Part shown: positions 9,653 to 18,558 of the stretch, one piece after another
How positions within the stretch are numbered: the stretch's first letter is position 1
Layout of the letters: each line of letters starts with the position of its first letter
Source: Pyropia yezoensis
Taxonomy: Eukaryota; Rhodophyta; Bangiophyceae; Bangiales; Bangiaceae
Direction: 5' to 3'
DNA: 64,000 bases
NCBI GenBank assembly: GCA_009829735.1
Contig: CM020620.1
Span: forward strand, 6,464,545-6,528,544
Notes under the pieces: model-generated
The model's database searches: none
Told to the model about the DNA's origin: nothing
The model's input: the letters and a program-made list of their open reading frames with translations, nothing else
Made by a program: the position numbers and the translations under genes

Positions 9653-11827
9653 TCCCGTGCTCGTCCGGGTGCTGTCCTCCGGGACATCCGGATGAGGGGG
9701 TGCCTCCTCGACGGCCAGTACTCCACCTGGAGCTGGCTGCCTACCCGGTGCGGGTCCGGGTGCTCTGGTGGGATACCCCCCGGTGGATGCCTTGCGTTGC
9801 GCCGCTGCCCGCCGAGACTCCTCGGGGATGAGTGGGCAGGAAGACACCCAGTGCTGGGGATCCCCACACAACATACATCCGGACGTGCCGGTCCCCCCTT
9901 GAGTTCGCATCGGGGTAGCCCCGTAGCTGCGGTTGCCTCCCTCGGGCGCCCGAGTGCCTGCTCCCTGGTAGGCCTTGGGTCCTTGGGTCAACCGGAACAT
10001 GGACTCCCCCAACCGGTTGGGTCGGCCCACAATCTGCGGAGGTGCCTCCATGCGCACCGCCCATGTTGGCAAGGGTTGGTGAGGGTTACCCGTCACCGGG
10101 GAGTACCCCGTAGTCCGTACGTACGGGACGCGACGTCCCGTGCCCTCGCTGACCTGGAACTGGGTCCCCGCCGGAGCGATGTTCGCTACCGTACCTTGCT
10201 CATCGATCACCGGCGTAGCCGGTAACAGCAGGTGGCCCTGCTGGTCAACCAGTGGTTCCTCCTCGCCCGTGGGGGCGTAATCGGTAGCCACCAGTACCGG
10301 TGCGGCCTTCCGTTCCATCTTGTCTTGCCTCGGTACCGGGGTAAGATTGAGCTTGCTCCCCTCACCCTTGGGCTTTGAGGCAAGAGCACACTCCGGGTGA
10401 AGCACCCGGTAGGCGTCCCCCAGGGACTTGCACATATGCATCAGTCGACTGAAGTTCGTCCGTGCCGTGTTGGCGCCCCGTGCGGATATCCGCACGTAGT
10501 TGGGTACTCCTGCGAACAGGATGGCCCGTAGCTCCCCTTCTCCGAGGAGCTTCCCCAGCTCGTAGTCGAGCTCTTGAATTCGTCGTCCGAACATCTCCTC
10601 ATCCTCCCAGCTCTGGGCGGTGGCAGTGCGCAGGGCCCGGTAGTGGTCCTCGCACTTGTCCTCACTGATGTAACTGCTCAGCAGCTCCTTGAGAATCCCA
10701 CGGTAATCCATGGGGGTGGCCGCAACCCTCATTCCCGGCATCGGGGATGCCTGGTGAAGGATGCCTCGCACCCGTTCATCAACAAAGAACGGGAGGATTT
10801 CCAGGGCCAGCCCCTCGTTAACGAGGGCCTTGCTTGCGGCTGCCTTGAAGCTAGTCAAGAAGCCGATGACTGCCAACGGGCGTCCGTTCGGCCCCCCGAA
10901 CATAGGGACTCCCTTCATAAGGGTCTGCATAGAGCGGATCGCCCGATGCGACGTATTACGCATCGATTCCGATACGGTGGTAGAGCGGTCCTCCAAACGA
11001 TAACGTTCCGGAGTAAGAACCGACCGGAAGACCTCGTTGACGATCTCCGTGTCAGCGTCCTGGATATCCAGTCGCTTAGCCAGTTGATGAGCAAACTCAT
11101 CGGACTCCATCCGCTTCAGTAGGCTCGCAGTTACCTGCGCGGTCATGGCTTCCACCACTGAAGATGGTACTTCGGGCGTCGGCACCTCGGGAACCCGAGT
11201 TGCCTGGCCTCCTTCGTCGTGGGGATACTGTGAGAGGGTACCCCCTCCCCCAATAACCGACTCTCCACCGGCGTAAGTATCCGCCGGGTCGTGTCCGCGG
11301 AGTCCGCTTCGGGTGCTCCGAGCGTATCGCTCCGTGTGACTCCGTTCCAACTCTGCCGACGAGTCGGATCCGTACCCCATTGTGTCCGGGGGCTGTCCGG
11401 GAGTTGTTGCGCCGGGGTCGACCCCGGTGGACTCCGAAAGTAGTCCGGCCGGTTCAAACCGTACCGGTGTGGGGGGGACACGACGGGGTCCCGTCGTGTG
11501 GCGTGTTGACATCAACACTGCCATTGCGTCCTCCGTCCGCTCTTGACGAGCGTCGAGTCCGGATAACCGGGCCTCGATGCGGGCCAATGATGCCATCAGG
11601 GAATCCCCTGGTGAAGGAGGCGGCGGAGTGAGGTCGGTCGATGACAGTTGAGGCGGGCCCCCGCCTCCTGCCGTCCGAGCCGTGCCAAACGTCGATCCGG
11701 CACCGGAAAGCATTGGCGTCTCAATGTTGTCGATCGGGTTCCCGATCCCGGTTCCCGTAGTCACCTCCGGAGTCGGCGTCGACGCCGATCCGTCATCTTG
11801 AACGTTCCCCGGCTCTTGGGTAGACAT
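9644..11827 (-). CDS. gag: Ty3/gypsy Gag (727 aa)
   Basis: Starts at the ATG at 11827 (MSTQEPGNVQ) and stops with TAA at 9644-9646. The first ~230 residues are Pro/Ser/Thr-rich and low complexity. The middle (about residues 280-480) is helical and capsid-like, with FLTSFKAAASKALVNEG and EDEEMFGRRIQELDYELG. The C-terminal nucleocapsid has one CCHC knuckle, CMLCGDPQHWVSSC (C-x2-C-x4-H-x4-C). The last sense codons contain the slippery heptamer that feeds ribosomes into pol. Gag proteins form the particle and bind element RNA. Confidence 0.9.
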   Translation of the reverse strand: MSTQEPGNVQDDGSASTPTPEVTTGTGIGNPIDNIETPMLSGAGSTFGTARTAGGGGPPQLSSTDLTPPPPSPGDSLMASLARIEARLSGLDARQERTEDAMAVLMSTRHTTGPRRVPPTPVRFEPAGLLSESTGVDPGATTPGQPPDTMGYGSDSSAELERSHTERYARSTRSGLRGHDPADTYAGGESVIGGGGTLSQYPHDEGGQATRVPEVPTPEVPSSVVEAMTAQVTASLLKRMESDEFAHQLAKRLDIQDADTEIVNEVFRSVLTPERYRLEDRSTTVSESMRNTSHRAIRSMQTLMKGVPMFGGPNGRPLAVIGFLTSFKAAASKALVNEGLALEILPFFVDERVRGILHQASPMPGMRVAATPMDYRGILKELLSSYISEDKCEDHYRALRTATAQSWEDEEMFGRRIQELDYELGKLLGEGELRAILFAGVPNYVRISARGANTARTNFSRLMHMCKSLGDAYRVLHPECALASKPKGEGSKLNLTPVPRQDKMERKAAPVLVATDYAPTGEEEPLVDQQGHLLLPATPVIDEQGTVANIAPAGTQFQVSEGTGRRVPYVRTTGYSPVTGNPHQPLPTWAVRMEAPPQIVGRPNRLGESMFRLTQGPKAYQGAGTRAPEGGNRSYGATPMRTQGGTGTSGCMLCGDPQHWVSSCPLIPEESRRAAAQRKASTGGYPTRAPGPAPGRQPAPGGVLAVEEAPPHPDVPEDSTRTSTGNE
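9650..9656 (-). promoter_or_regulatory. -1 ribosomal frameshift slippery heptamer G GGA AAC
   Basis: The gag frame ends ACG GGA AAC GAG TAA. The heptamer G GGA AAC fits X XXY YYZ in the correct phase, two codons before the gag stop. A -1 slip continues as AAA CGA GTA AGA in the pol frame, which is open from there to the protease. A nested GC-rich stem (plus strand about 9594-9631) lies ~20 nt downstream, a longer spacer than usual. Confidence 0.8.
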
Positions 11828-12052
11828 AGTCACAATCAGTCAACCGACGTAACAATCACCACGAATAAGAGAGCGAGGGGGTAGATTGGGGAGAGTAACA
11901 GTAGATCACAGTCAAAGGTAAAAACTCAACACAATCGATCAGGTCGCAACACCACGAGTACAAGAAAAGGACCGGATCCCTATCCGTGTGCCAGGGCCGA
12001 AGACGGCGTCACCACAAAGGTGACGGAAACCCGTCCCCTGCTGCTCCACCAA
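11828..12052 (-). other. Gypsy 5' untranslated leader
   Basis: 225 bp between the primer site and the gag ATG. No ORF. Expected to hold packaging and dimerisation signals, none of which can be assigned by eye. Confidence 0.6.
12034..12052 (-). promoter_or_regulatory. Putative primer-binding site
   Basis: Immediately after the 5' LTR, the minus strand reads TTGGTGGAGCAGCAGGGGA. It begins with TGG after one spacer base, as expected for pairing with a tRNA CCA end. I cannot assign the tRNA; it is not the common initiator-Met type (TGGTATCAGAGC). Confidence 0.55.
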
Positions 12053-12416
12053 TGTAGCACAATAGGAATCCGTCGCACGTCCACTCTCAGGGAACACTCA
12101 CGAAGGGGGATCGGCACCAACGTCACCGGGAGGCCAAGGTTGCTGTCCTTGGAGCGCAAGCCACGGGACCAAGATGGGAGCCCAAATGGGAGGGGTTTGT
12201 TGGTCTGCCTTGGCCGGCGGTGGATTCGCCGCCGGCCCCCTCGTTATAAACCCTCGGAGACACTACTAACTACCCTCCACCCCAAGATGCAAGTCCCTCT
12301 GGTCATACGTAACTTATAGATACCGTGACCAGTACGGACTCTCAAATTGAAAGCCAGGGATTAGAAGTAGCCCCCCCTAACATTAGGGTCACAATACGGC
12401 CAACCATATTGCTACA
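12053..12416 (-). repeat. 5' LTR of the Ty3/gypsy element
   Basis: 364 bp copy of the LTR at 1700-2062, in the same orientation. On the minus strand this is the upstream LTR and should carry the promoter for gag-pol. It also contains the TATA-like GTTATAAAC. Confidence 0.96.
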
Positions 12417-12421
12417 CGTCC
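12417..12421. repeat. Target-site duplication CGTCC (right)
   Basis: Right copy of the 5-bp duplication that flanks the Ty3/gypsy element. Five bases is the usual duplication length for Ty3/gypsy integrases. Confidence 0.95.
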
Positions 12422-13341
12422 TCCGTAGATTCTCCGCTAGAGAGGAACTCCGCGGCGCTAAATAGAGTGTCTTTGTCCACCACGTGTAGCAGCGGCTTCC
12501 CGTCCAAGTACATGATGTCCAGTAGCACAGTCCGGTTGAACAGGATGTCTTCCGAAGGTAGGGCAACGCGGAATCTGCTTGGCTCCTTCGAGAGCCGCTG
12601 ACACAGGTCACAACTACTCGACAGCTCCTGCAGCTGCTTCAGGGTGCTTGGGTTCGCGTGATCTCCGCCCGCCTTGTTAATAACGGCATACAGGCGATCA
12701 GGCTGCGGGTGTAAGAAGTATCGATGCAGCTTGCGCAGCTCCTACTTGTATGCGAAGCGTGCTCCGGTCTGTGCCGCTCTTGCGGAAGCTTGGTCATGTC
12801 TACTTCGTATGGGAGAGGAACGTGCTCTACACATGGCTCCGGCATCCGGCATGGTGTAGAGCACGTTCCTCTCCCATACGAAGTAGACATGACCAAGCTT
12901 CCGCACGAGCGGCACAGACACGGAGCACGCTTCGCATACAAGTCGGTTGAGCACAGTGTTGGCGTACATGTGGATATTGTCGAGGGTGTCCAGCCCAAAC
13001 AGCGAAGGTACGTTCTCGTCCACGACGTCCATCGACAGCTCCATGAAGAAGTCATCGGCCAGAGGAACGCGCATGGTCAGCCGACCCACGCTGCCATGAC
13101 GACTACCGCCAAATCCGTACACCGTCTGCGTCTTGTTCTTCTGCAACCGACGCGGCGACCCTGCCCACTGCAGGTACGCCAGCGCTTGCGGCTTGCCGCT
13201 CACCGTACGCTGTGCTCCAGTGTTCACACAGGCTCCTTGGAAGTCCTCCACCGTCTTCAGCAGCGTCAGGAACTCAGGATCCTCCTCGATACGCGGGGGT
13301 CGTCCCCGCCGTCTATGTTTGAGGAAAAGTCGACGATTCTT
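12422..13341 (-). pseudogene. copia protease and integrase N-terminal region (broken)
   Basis: Minus strand. From the right: a protease with ACVNTGAQRTV near 13230, where the catalytic Asp of the D-T-G-A motif is Asn (codon AAC). Downstream comes the region hit by the inverted duplication 12744-12943, which destroys the frame. Then the integrase zinc finger (LHRYFLHPQ ... SSSCDLCQRL, about 12600-12700) and the start of the catalytic core with its first Asp (LLDIMYLDGKPLLHVVDKDT, about 12470-12530), ending at GESTED next to the gypsy insertion. No continuous frame survives. Confidence 0.85.
12744..12943. repeat. Recent ~90-bp inverted duplication (fold-back) in copia pol
   Basis: Left arm 12744-12832 and right arm 12854-12943 are reverse complements except for one indel and one mismatch, separated by a 21-bp spacer that itself contains CCGGCATCCGG. 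The right arm keeps the original coding order (CEACSVSVPLVRKLGH); the left arm is the inverted copy. The rest of the integrase finger resumes to the left of it. Confidence 0.92.
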
Positions 13342-13346
13342 GCCCT

Positions 13347-14865
13347 CTACGCAAAATCCGTATCGTCGCTGGTCGTCCCGTCGCCATCCTTGGGCACAGG
13401 CTCGGAGCCATCTACCAGAGCCTCAAAGATGCCGACCTCGTTCGCTGCCGCCTCGCTAGCTTCGTCGCTCTCCTCATTGGCGTCGTCGTCCTCATCGCCC
13501 GTGACTCCAGCCGCGTCTAGCTGCGCACAAAGCTGGTACAGGATGGCGCTGGCTGCAGGACGCACAAAGCGCTTCTTGGCGTAGTACTCCAGCTTGCGCT
13601 TTGCGGCCTTGATGACGTCGACGGGGTGAGGGCAGTCGCCGAGAGAGTGCGTGAAATCGTCGCAGTTGAAGCACCCCAAAAGAGACAAAGGGTTGAAGGC
13701 ACCGCTTCCCTTGGACGTCTCGAACCGCTTGCCAATGTCTTTTTTCTTGCGCACGTAGCGACCTTGATCAGCGAACAGGATGCCAGGAACCTTGTTCTCA
13801 GGTGTCCGGGGGCCGTGGGCAACCTCGTCGCGCGTAATGGCTAGGCGAGCTTCGTTGTGCAGATGAAGCGCCGCCTCGAGCTTTCCATACAGCTGCTGGA
13901 AGGTGAGTCGATGCGTCGCAATCCTGCTCAGGGGCTCCGTTGCCCAGTTGTTGCCGACAACCGCGTTACGCAGAAACTCGACCTTGGACGACTCGCCCTG
14001 ATGCGATCGCGGCACCTGCGGCGCCAGCTTACTGATGGTCTCGTACGTCTTCTCCAGCGCCGCCGTGATGCCCGTCCCGTCCTTGACGAACGCGCTCAGC
14101 CGCAGGCTGCTAACGTAGGACCCGGTCCTGGCGCACGATGGAGTTGTACTCAGCGCCAACCATATCCACGGCTTGCGCGAAGGTAGCAGCCGTACCGTGC
14201 ACTCGGTCTAGGAAGAAGCGCTTTGCGTCGCCGCGCAGCAGGTTGTGCGGGCACTGCAGCTTCTGCGACGCCGTCAGCTCATAGTCACGCGCCACCTGCT
14301 GGTACTCGGCGACATACTCGCTCCAGCTCTCGCCCAGGTTGCCGCTGATCTTTGCAGCCGGATCTCGGAAGCGCATGGCCACGTTATGAGCAGAGCGATC
14401 CACACCGGCACCTTGCGACGTCGTAGCGGTAGCCGCCGACGACGAGCTCTCCATCTGAGCTTCAGCGGTACAGAGGCGAAGACCGGACGCCTCCACCTCC
14501 GACGCCATCTCGGTAGCCACGGTCCGTTCCTCCGCCTCTGGATACAGCGCCGTCGCCAGCGTCAGCTTGATTCGGTGAGAGCTGTGCTGCTCCAGGTTCG
14601 CACCACCAGCATTCAGCCAGTTGCGCAGGTCCCGGAGCGGATAAGGAAGTGCCACCAAGCTTGGACCAAACAGTACAGTAGGAGGAAGCAGCTCCGCAAC
14701 AGCGGCCTTGACCTGCTCCCCCGACATAGGCGTGGCGGCCTTTTTGGCCTCCAGCACGCGAATGGACGTCACGACGCCCTTCTGTTCCTCATTCAGCATC
14801 TTGTCATCAGCAGCAGCCATGAAGGTGGGGAGCGCCCCTTGGGTCGAGGTAGAAGCGTCCGCCAT
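13347..14865 (-). pseudogene. copia Gag with internal frameshift
   Basis: ATG at 14865 (MADASTSTQG). The N-terminal half runs to a stop at 14110; the C-terminal half continues in the +1 frame from about 14159 to a stop at 13347. The N-terminal half contains a capsid-like segment (WSEYVAEYQQVARDYEL; LRGDAKRFFLDRV). The C-terminal half has a CCHC knuckle, CFNCDDFTHSLGDC, then an acidic tail. The break falls inside the capsid, where programmed frameshifting is not expected, so it is read as a mutation. Confidence 0.82.
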
Positions 14866-14999
14866 TGTTGAAGATGTAGCGATCGCGCGCAGCACAGGTG
14901 GTGAGACGGAACACTTGGGCAGCAGAGGCACACGGAGTCAAAACCACGTACGCAAATACCGCAACGCAGCATACAGGCTGACACACCCCGTTCAGGTTG

Positions 15000-15640
15000 C
15001 GGGCGCCCTTCCCCAAGCCTGTCGGCACACCGGTGTTACCCGGAGGGGGTCAGACGTAGACCTTATGGAACGTCAACACGCTCGCGCGCCAAGGATTCTA
15101 GACAGGCTCCGGCCCGAAGACCGTCGCCCCAGGCACCAGGCACACGCACGCTCAGTCCCCCTGTTGGTTCAAGTGCCCTAGCAGTGTACCACGCCTTGGC
15201 TCTCCCGCAGCGTGATATCAACAGCCGCGCGCCCACCGCGCACAGATGCCCCGCCCGCACAAAGCCGCACAGCGCCGACCGTCACCGCGGGCGTCTTGTT
15301 CCCGCACGCCGGCCCCGTCAGGCGCACGTCTTGTTCCCGCACACCGTCACCGACCGGCGCACGTCTCGTACAGTGTCACCTCGAGCGTGATTCGCGAATG
15401 TGGCTCGAGCGGTATAGAGTCTAATGTAAGTAAGGTGAAGCGGGAGCCACGGCCTTCGAACCGACCGGGCAATCGCACAGAAGGTGTCCGTCGTCCGAGC
15501 GCACCTAAGCACGAGTGTATCCAAAGAGCCCACTTGTCTTGTACTCCCGACTCCCTCCTCGCTACTCGATGCGAGGGAGCGTATATATAGGCGCCAGCGG
15601 GGCTGATGAAATGTGATGGAGCCGTGCGATTGGCCCGTCA
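15000..15640 (-). other. Probable 5' LTR/leader region of the copia element
   Basis: No gene. Contains TATATATA at about 15585-15592 and two imperfect copies of a CGTCTTGTTCCCGCAC unit (15292 and 15328). The position upstream of copia gag suggests LTR U3/R, but the ends cannot be defined without the second LTR. Confidence 0.4.
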
Positions 15641-15649
15641 CGTTCCATC

Positions 15650-16340
15650 ACTTCACAACGATGGAGCGCCGTCACGAAATTGCCAGTATGGAGCCTCGTT
15701 GTGGGGGTTTACCGCACTCCTCGGACAAGGGGCATCCCCCTTCAGGGGGAGGCCGATCGTGACGACCTCTGCCCCTGACCAATTGGGGCAGGAGGGGGTC
15801 GCTCCTCCCTCAGGAGGGGCACGCCACGTCATCCTCGCTGGATCGCCCCATGAATGGGCGGGGGAGATAAGATAAAATCGGGTAGAGCGATTACGCCCGC
15901 CCGAATGGAGTTGGCCTTCTGGCCAGTGAGGGGAAGTTACCTAGGGCGGGCTACTTCCGCCCCAATCTGGCCGAGATTTAGTGAGATCCCTCCACTGAGC
16001 GTGTTTTGCGTGGAGAGATGTGTTGGAGGGTTCTAAGTGTTTTGCTTGGGTGTTAAGTGTAGGGAGTGTTGGCCCGCACTCCGGGGTCCCACAGCGGGCC
16101 CTGGACCGGCGGGCCAAAGAGGGATATCTGCGCGTGGGGCTGTGCCCGTTGCTTCCCCCTCACAAAAAATCAACCTTGCGTTACCCTCGTGTTCCCTGTC
16201 CCGGACGCTTCCACCTTCGCGTGGAGCTCTACGCTCCGGCGGTTCTGACTCCGGGGTTTATACCCCGGGTTCCCCACCATCTCCTTCAAGGAGGATAAGG
16301 TACCCCGTTAGTGTGGGCTTACGCCCTGATAACCACCACA
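15650..16340. other. Hairpin-dense block of unknown origin
   Basis: No convincing ORF. Short inverted repeats with small loops follow one another closely, e.g. around CATCCCCCTTCAGGGGGA (15732), the GCCCCTGACCAATTGGGGC region (15770), CGCCCCATGAATGGGCG (15844), and CCGGGGTTTATACCCCGG (16251). The texture matches the gypsy element rather than the copia element or host genes, so it may be a fragment of a related element. Confidence 0.4.
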
Positions 16341-16899
16341 CTCATGGCATTGCTGTCAGCAACAATCACAACATCCGGAACCGTCTGGAACCGCGCCGCC
16401 GCATCGGATGACAATGGTGACGTCAGCCCCGTCAGGCACGGATTCACAGAGCGGGCGTACCAGGCCGGCTGGTTCCAAGGCTTCGCCGCTCACTCATCGA
16501 GAAATGGTGAACGCGTGTATGGCGAAGCAGCTCTCCACCCATCTCCGGCACTCCCAATGAAGTTTGGACTTGCTGAACGCCCCTCGGAGCGAGGGACAGA
16601 GCGATGCGTGTGCTTGGGGCGTGCAGATAGAAATGAGAGGCGCCACATTTGGAGAGGGTCGTTGCTTTGTGTCGCCTGAGCCCCTATTCGAGCGCTTGAT
16701 CGACAAACATGACTTTACCTGGTGTTATTTGGCCTATTACGGGCGGGTCACTTCAGGCGCGTGAGGCTTGGTCGGCGCGAAAAGTGTGTTGTACCGTGTC
16801 GTACCTGGCGTGCTACCCACAAGCGCCTGGAAAAAAGGGGAGACGACGTAGGAGGCCAGTGTCAGTGACGTCTAGATAAGCGTATGTGTTTAAAACAAA

Positions 16900-17030
16900 A
16901 TCTCGTCGCTTCTGGGCACTTCTCGGCGCTTCTCGGAGCTTCTCGGCGTTTCTGGGCGCTTATCGGTGCTTCTCGGTGCTTCTCGGCGCTTCTCGGCGCT
17001 TCTCGGCGCTTCTGAAAGCGCATCTCGGCG
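16900..17030. repeat. 10-bp minisatellite, consensus GCTTCTCGGC
   Basis: About twelve degenerate head-to-tail copies of a 10-bp unit. Ten is not a multiple of three; reading frames through it simply repeat every 30 bp. No spacers, so not a CRISPR array. Confidence 0.85.
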
Positions 17031-18558
17031 GTTTTCAACGGTTCTCGACGGTTCTGTTTAGTTCTCGGTGTCCAGCGGTGCTCGGGTGCGGCGGTTTGTT
17101 GGCCCGAACGGGGGGGCGGCGGGCGGCCAGGGGGCAGCGGCGGGCAGCCCCGCTTGGGTAGTTGCTCAGGACGGGGGAAGAGAGGGGTTGAGTCGGTGCT
17201 CGCGCTCCTCGAAGCTGGCGGCTGGATGCGCAGAGTAAACACGTCTACACCCGTCGATGTTTCCAGGGCGTGGCGGGGCGCTCGTCACTTGGGCCGCACC
17301 CCCTTCACTGGCCATTCAGGAGAAGCGTGATCTCGTCAGGCCGGCAGCCCATGCAGGTCTCACCGCAGCCACCCTGCCGAAGCGGTGCTGGAGCGGGTAA
17401 GCGGCCCGCGACGCGACGCGACGCGTCGCCGCCACTACGGTCTCGACCAGCCTCGTGGGGACTACCGCCGAATCCACATGGCTTGCCCACCTGCCGGCCG
17501 TCGCCGGCGCGGGCGGGTAGCGCCGACGTCGCCGGTGGCGCCGCCGCTACTGTCGGCGGCCGACGGCATTGGCGGCTGCGGTGTCGGCGGTGATACGTTG
17601 GCGGCCAAGACGGCGGTGGACAACGTGGCCAGTGGTGCCATGTCGTCATTTCGGCAGTGGGTGAGGACGGCCCCGGGGGGGAGCGACGCCGACCGCGGTA
17701 GTCGCGAAACCTCCGGCAATGAGGGTGATATGGCGGCGGTGCAGGTGAGAATGGCGACAGAGGCGTCCGCGGTCGGCCTTGCGGGTGGTGGCAACGCGCC
17801 GGCGCCGACGAGCGCGTACCCGCGCCTACCCCAAGTCAAAGGCGGCCACCTCTTCTTTAGGTCTTGTGTCTTTCTTATTCTTGTCGCACTGCTTATCTTT
17901 TTTCCTATTCAGGGACAACCCCAGCTCAGGGACACCCCAGCTCAGGGACACCCCGTACAGCTCAGGGACATCCCGTACAGTACAAGAAACGGTTCAAGAG
18001 TACATCAGTTGTGCAGTACGTTTTAAACACATGACTTGCAGAGGAAATATTATACTTAGTGTTCATAATTAGTATGAACTAGACAATGAGCCGCGCTAAT
18101 GCCGGCCGGAAGTAGCATCTGGCTGCTGCGGCAGCTTTCTAGCTCGGGAGGTTTGATCTCGACACACTTGAGCGCTGGCGGCCCTCTCAGCATCGCCCAG
18201 GTGGGGGGGGTGCGAGCCTGCACGCAAGCAGAGCCTCCCATTTCGTGATGGGGGCCAAATGGACGCTGAGGGGGGGACCTCAACGCTGACGGCGCACCAC
18301 CCTGCCCGTATAGACCCGGCTGCCTGGCGTGCGGGGGCTCTTGGCTAGGACGACGTCTTCTTTGGACCCGTCGGTGACCGCCCGCCTCGTCCCGCCAGCG
18401 TTGTCCACTTTCTTCTGCGCACCCCCCCTCCCTCCCGTCCCCGCCATTTGCCTACTGTTCATCGTCTCTTGTGGTCGCCACTGTATTCAGTGTCTGTCGT
18501 TGTCGGCTGCCGGCTAGACCCCATCGAGTGGCGCGCCCATCCCCCCCTCCCCATCATC
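17031..18558. other. Upstream region of the FNR gene; no confident gene
   Basis: A 213-codon open frame (17385-18026, +) has no recognisable domain and ends in a hydrophobic stretch followed by the repeat at 17913-17980. Base composition is uneven and AT-rich from 17860 to 18070. Contains one GTACAGTAC motif at 17975. Confidence 0.4.
17913..17983. repeat. ~18-20 bp tandem repeat (CAGCTCAGGGACAYCCCGTA)
   Basis: Three to four imperfect copies of an AGCTCAGGGACACCCC(GTAC) unit, ending in GTACAGTAC. Confidence 0.75.

Larger units (their letters stand above)
1700..12416 (-). mobile_element. Full-length Ty3/gypsy (chromodomain) LTR retrotransposon with an antisense ORF
   Basis: 10,717 bp element on the minus strand: 5' LTR 12053-12416, primer site, gag, pol (protease, RT, RNase H, integrase, chromodomain), an antisense ORF, polypurine tract, 3' LTR 1700-2062. 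The LTRs begin TGTAGCA and end TGCTACA and differ by three substitutions plus one C indel, so the insertion is recent relative to the copia host. Domain order (RT before integrase) and the C-terminal chromodomain-like segment place it among chromovirus-like Ty3/gypsy elements. Gag and pol are joined by a -1 frameshift site. One in-frame UGA interrupts pol at 6636-6638, so this copy may need other copies for mobilisation. Confidence 0.95.
1..15600 (-). mobile_element. Decayed Ty1/copia retrotransposon split by a nested Ty3/gypsy element
   Basis: Domain order on the minus strand, from right to left, is gag (with CCHC knuckle), protease, integrase, then reverse transcriptase. This is the copia order, with integrase before reverse transcriptase. 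The copy carries at least two frameshifts, a protease active-site Asp-to-Asn change and a ~200 bp inverted duplication. The right boundary is approximate. A TATATATA sequence near 15585-15592, about 720 bp upstream of the gag ATG, suggests that the 5' LTR lies around 15,000-15,600. The matching 3' LTR is outside the window, so LTR ends cannot be fixed. Positions 1700-12416 belong to the nested element. Confidence 0.75.

Noticed and set aside
13347-14159. Programmed frameshift in copia gag
   Set aside because: The break is +1 and inside the capsid, not at the gag/protease border, and the copy has other lesions.
16900-17030. CRISPR-like array
   Set aside because: Units are 10 bp, degenerate and directly adjacent with no spacers; a minisatellite in a eukaryotic genome.
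17385-18026. 213-aa plus-strand ORF with a hydrophobic segment
   Set aside because: The hydrophobic stretch comes from a T-rich run, the end is a tandem repeat, and no family resemblance is seen; kept only as a note in the region entry.
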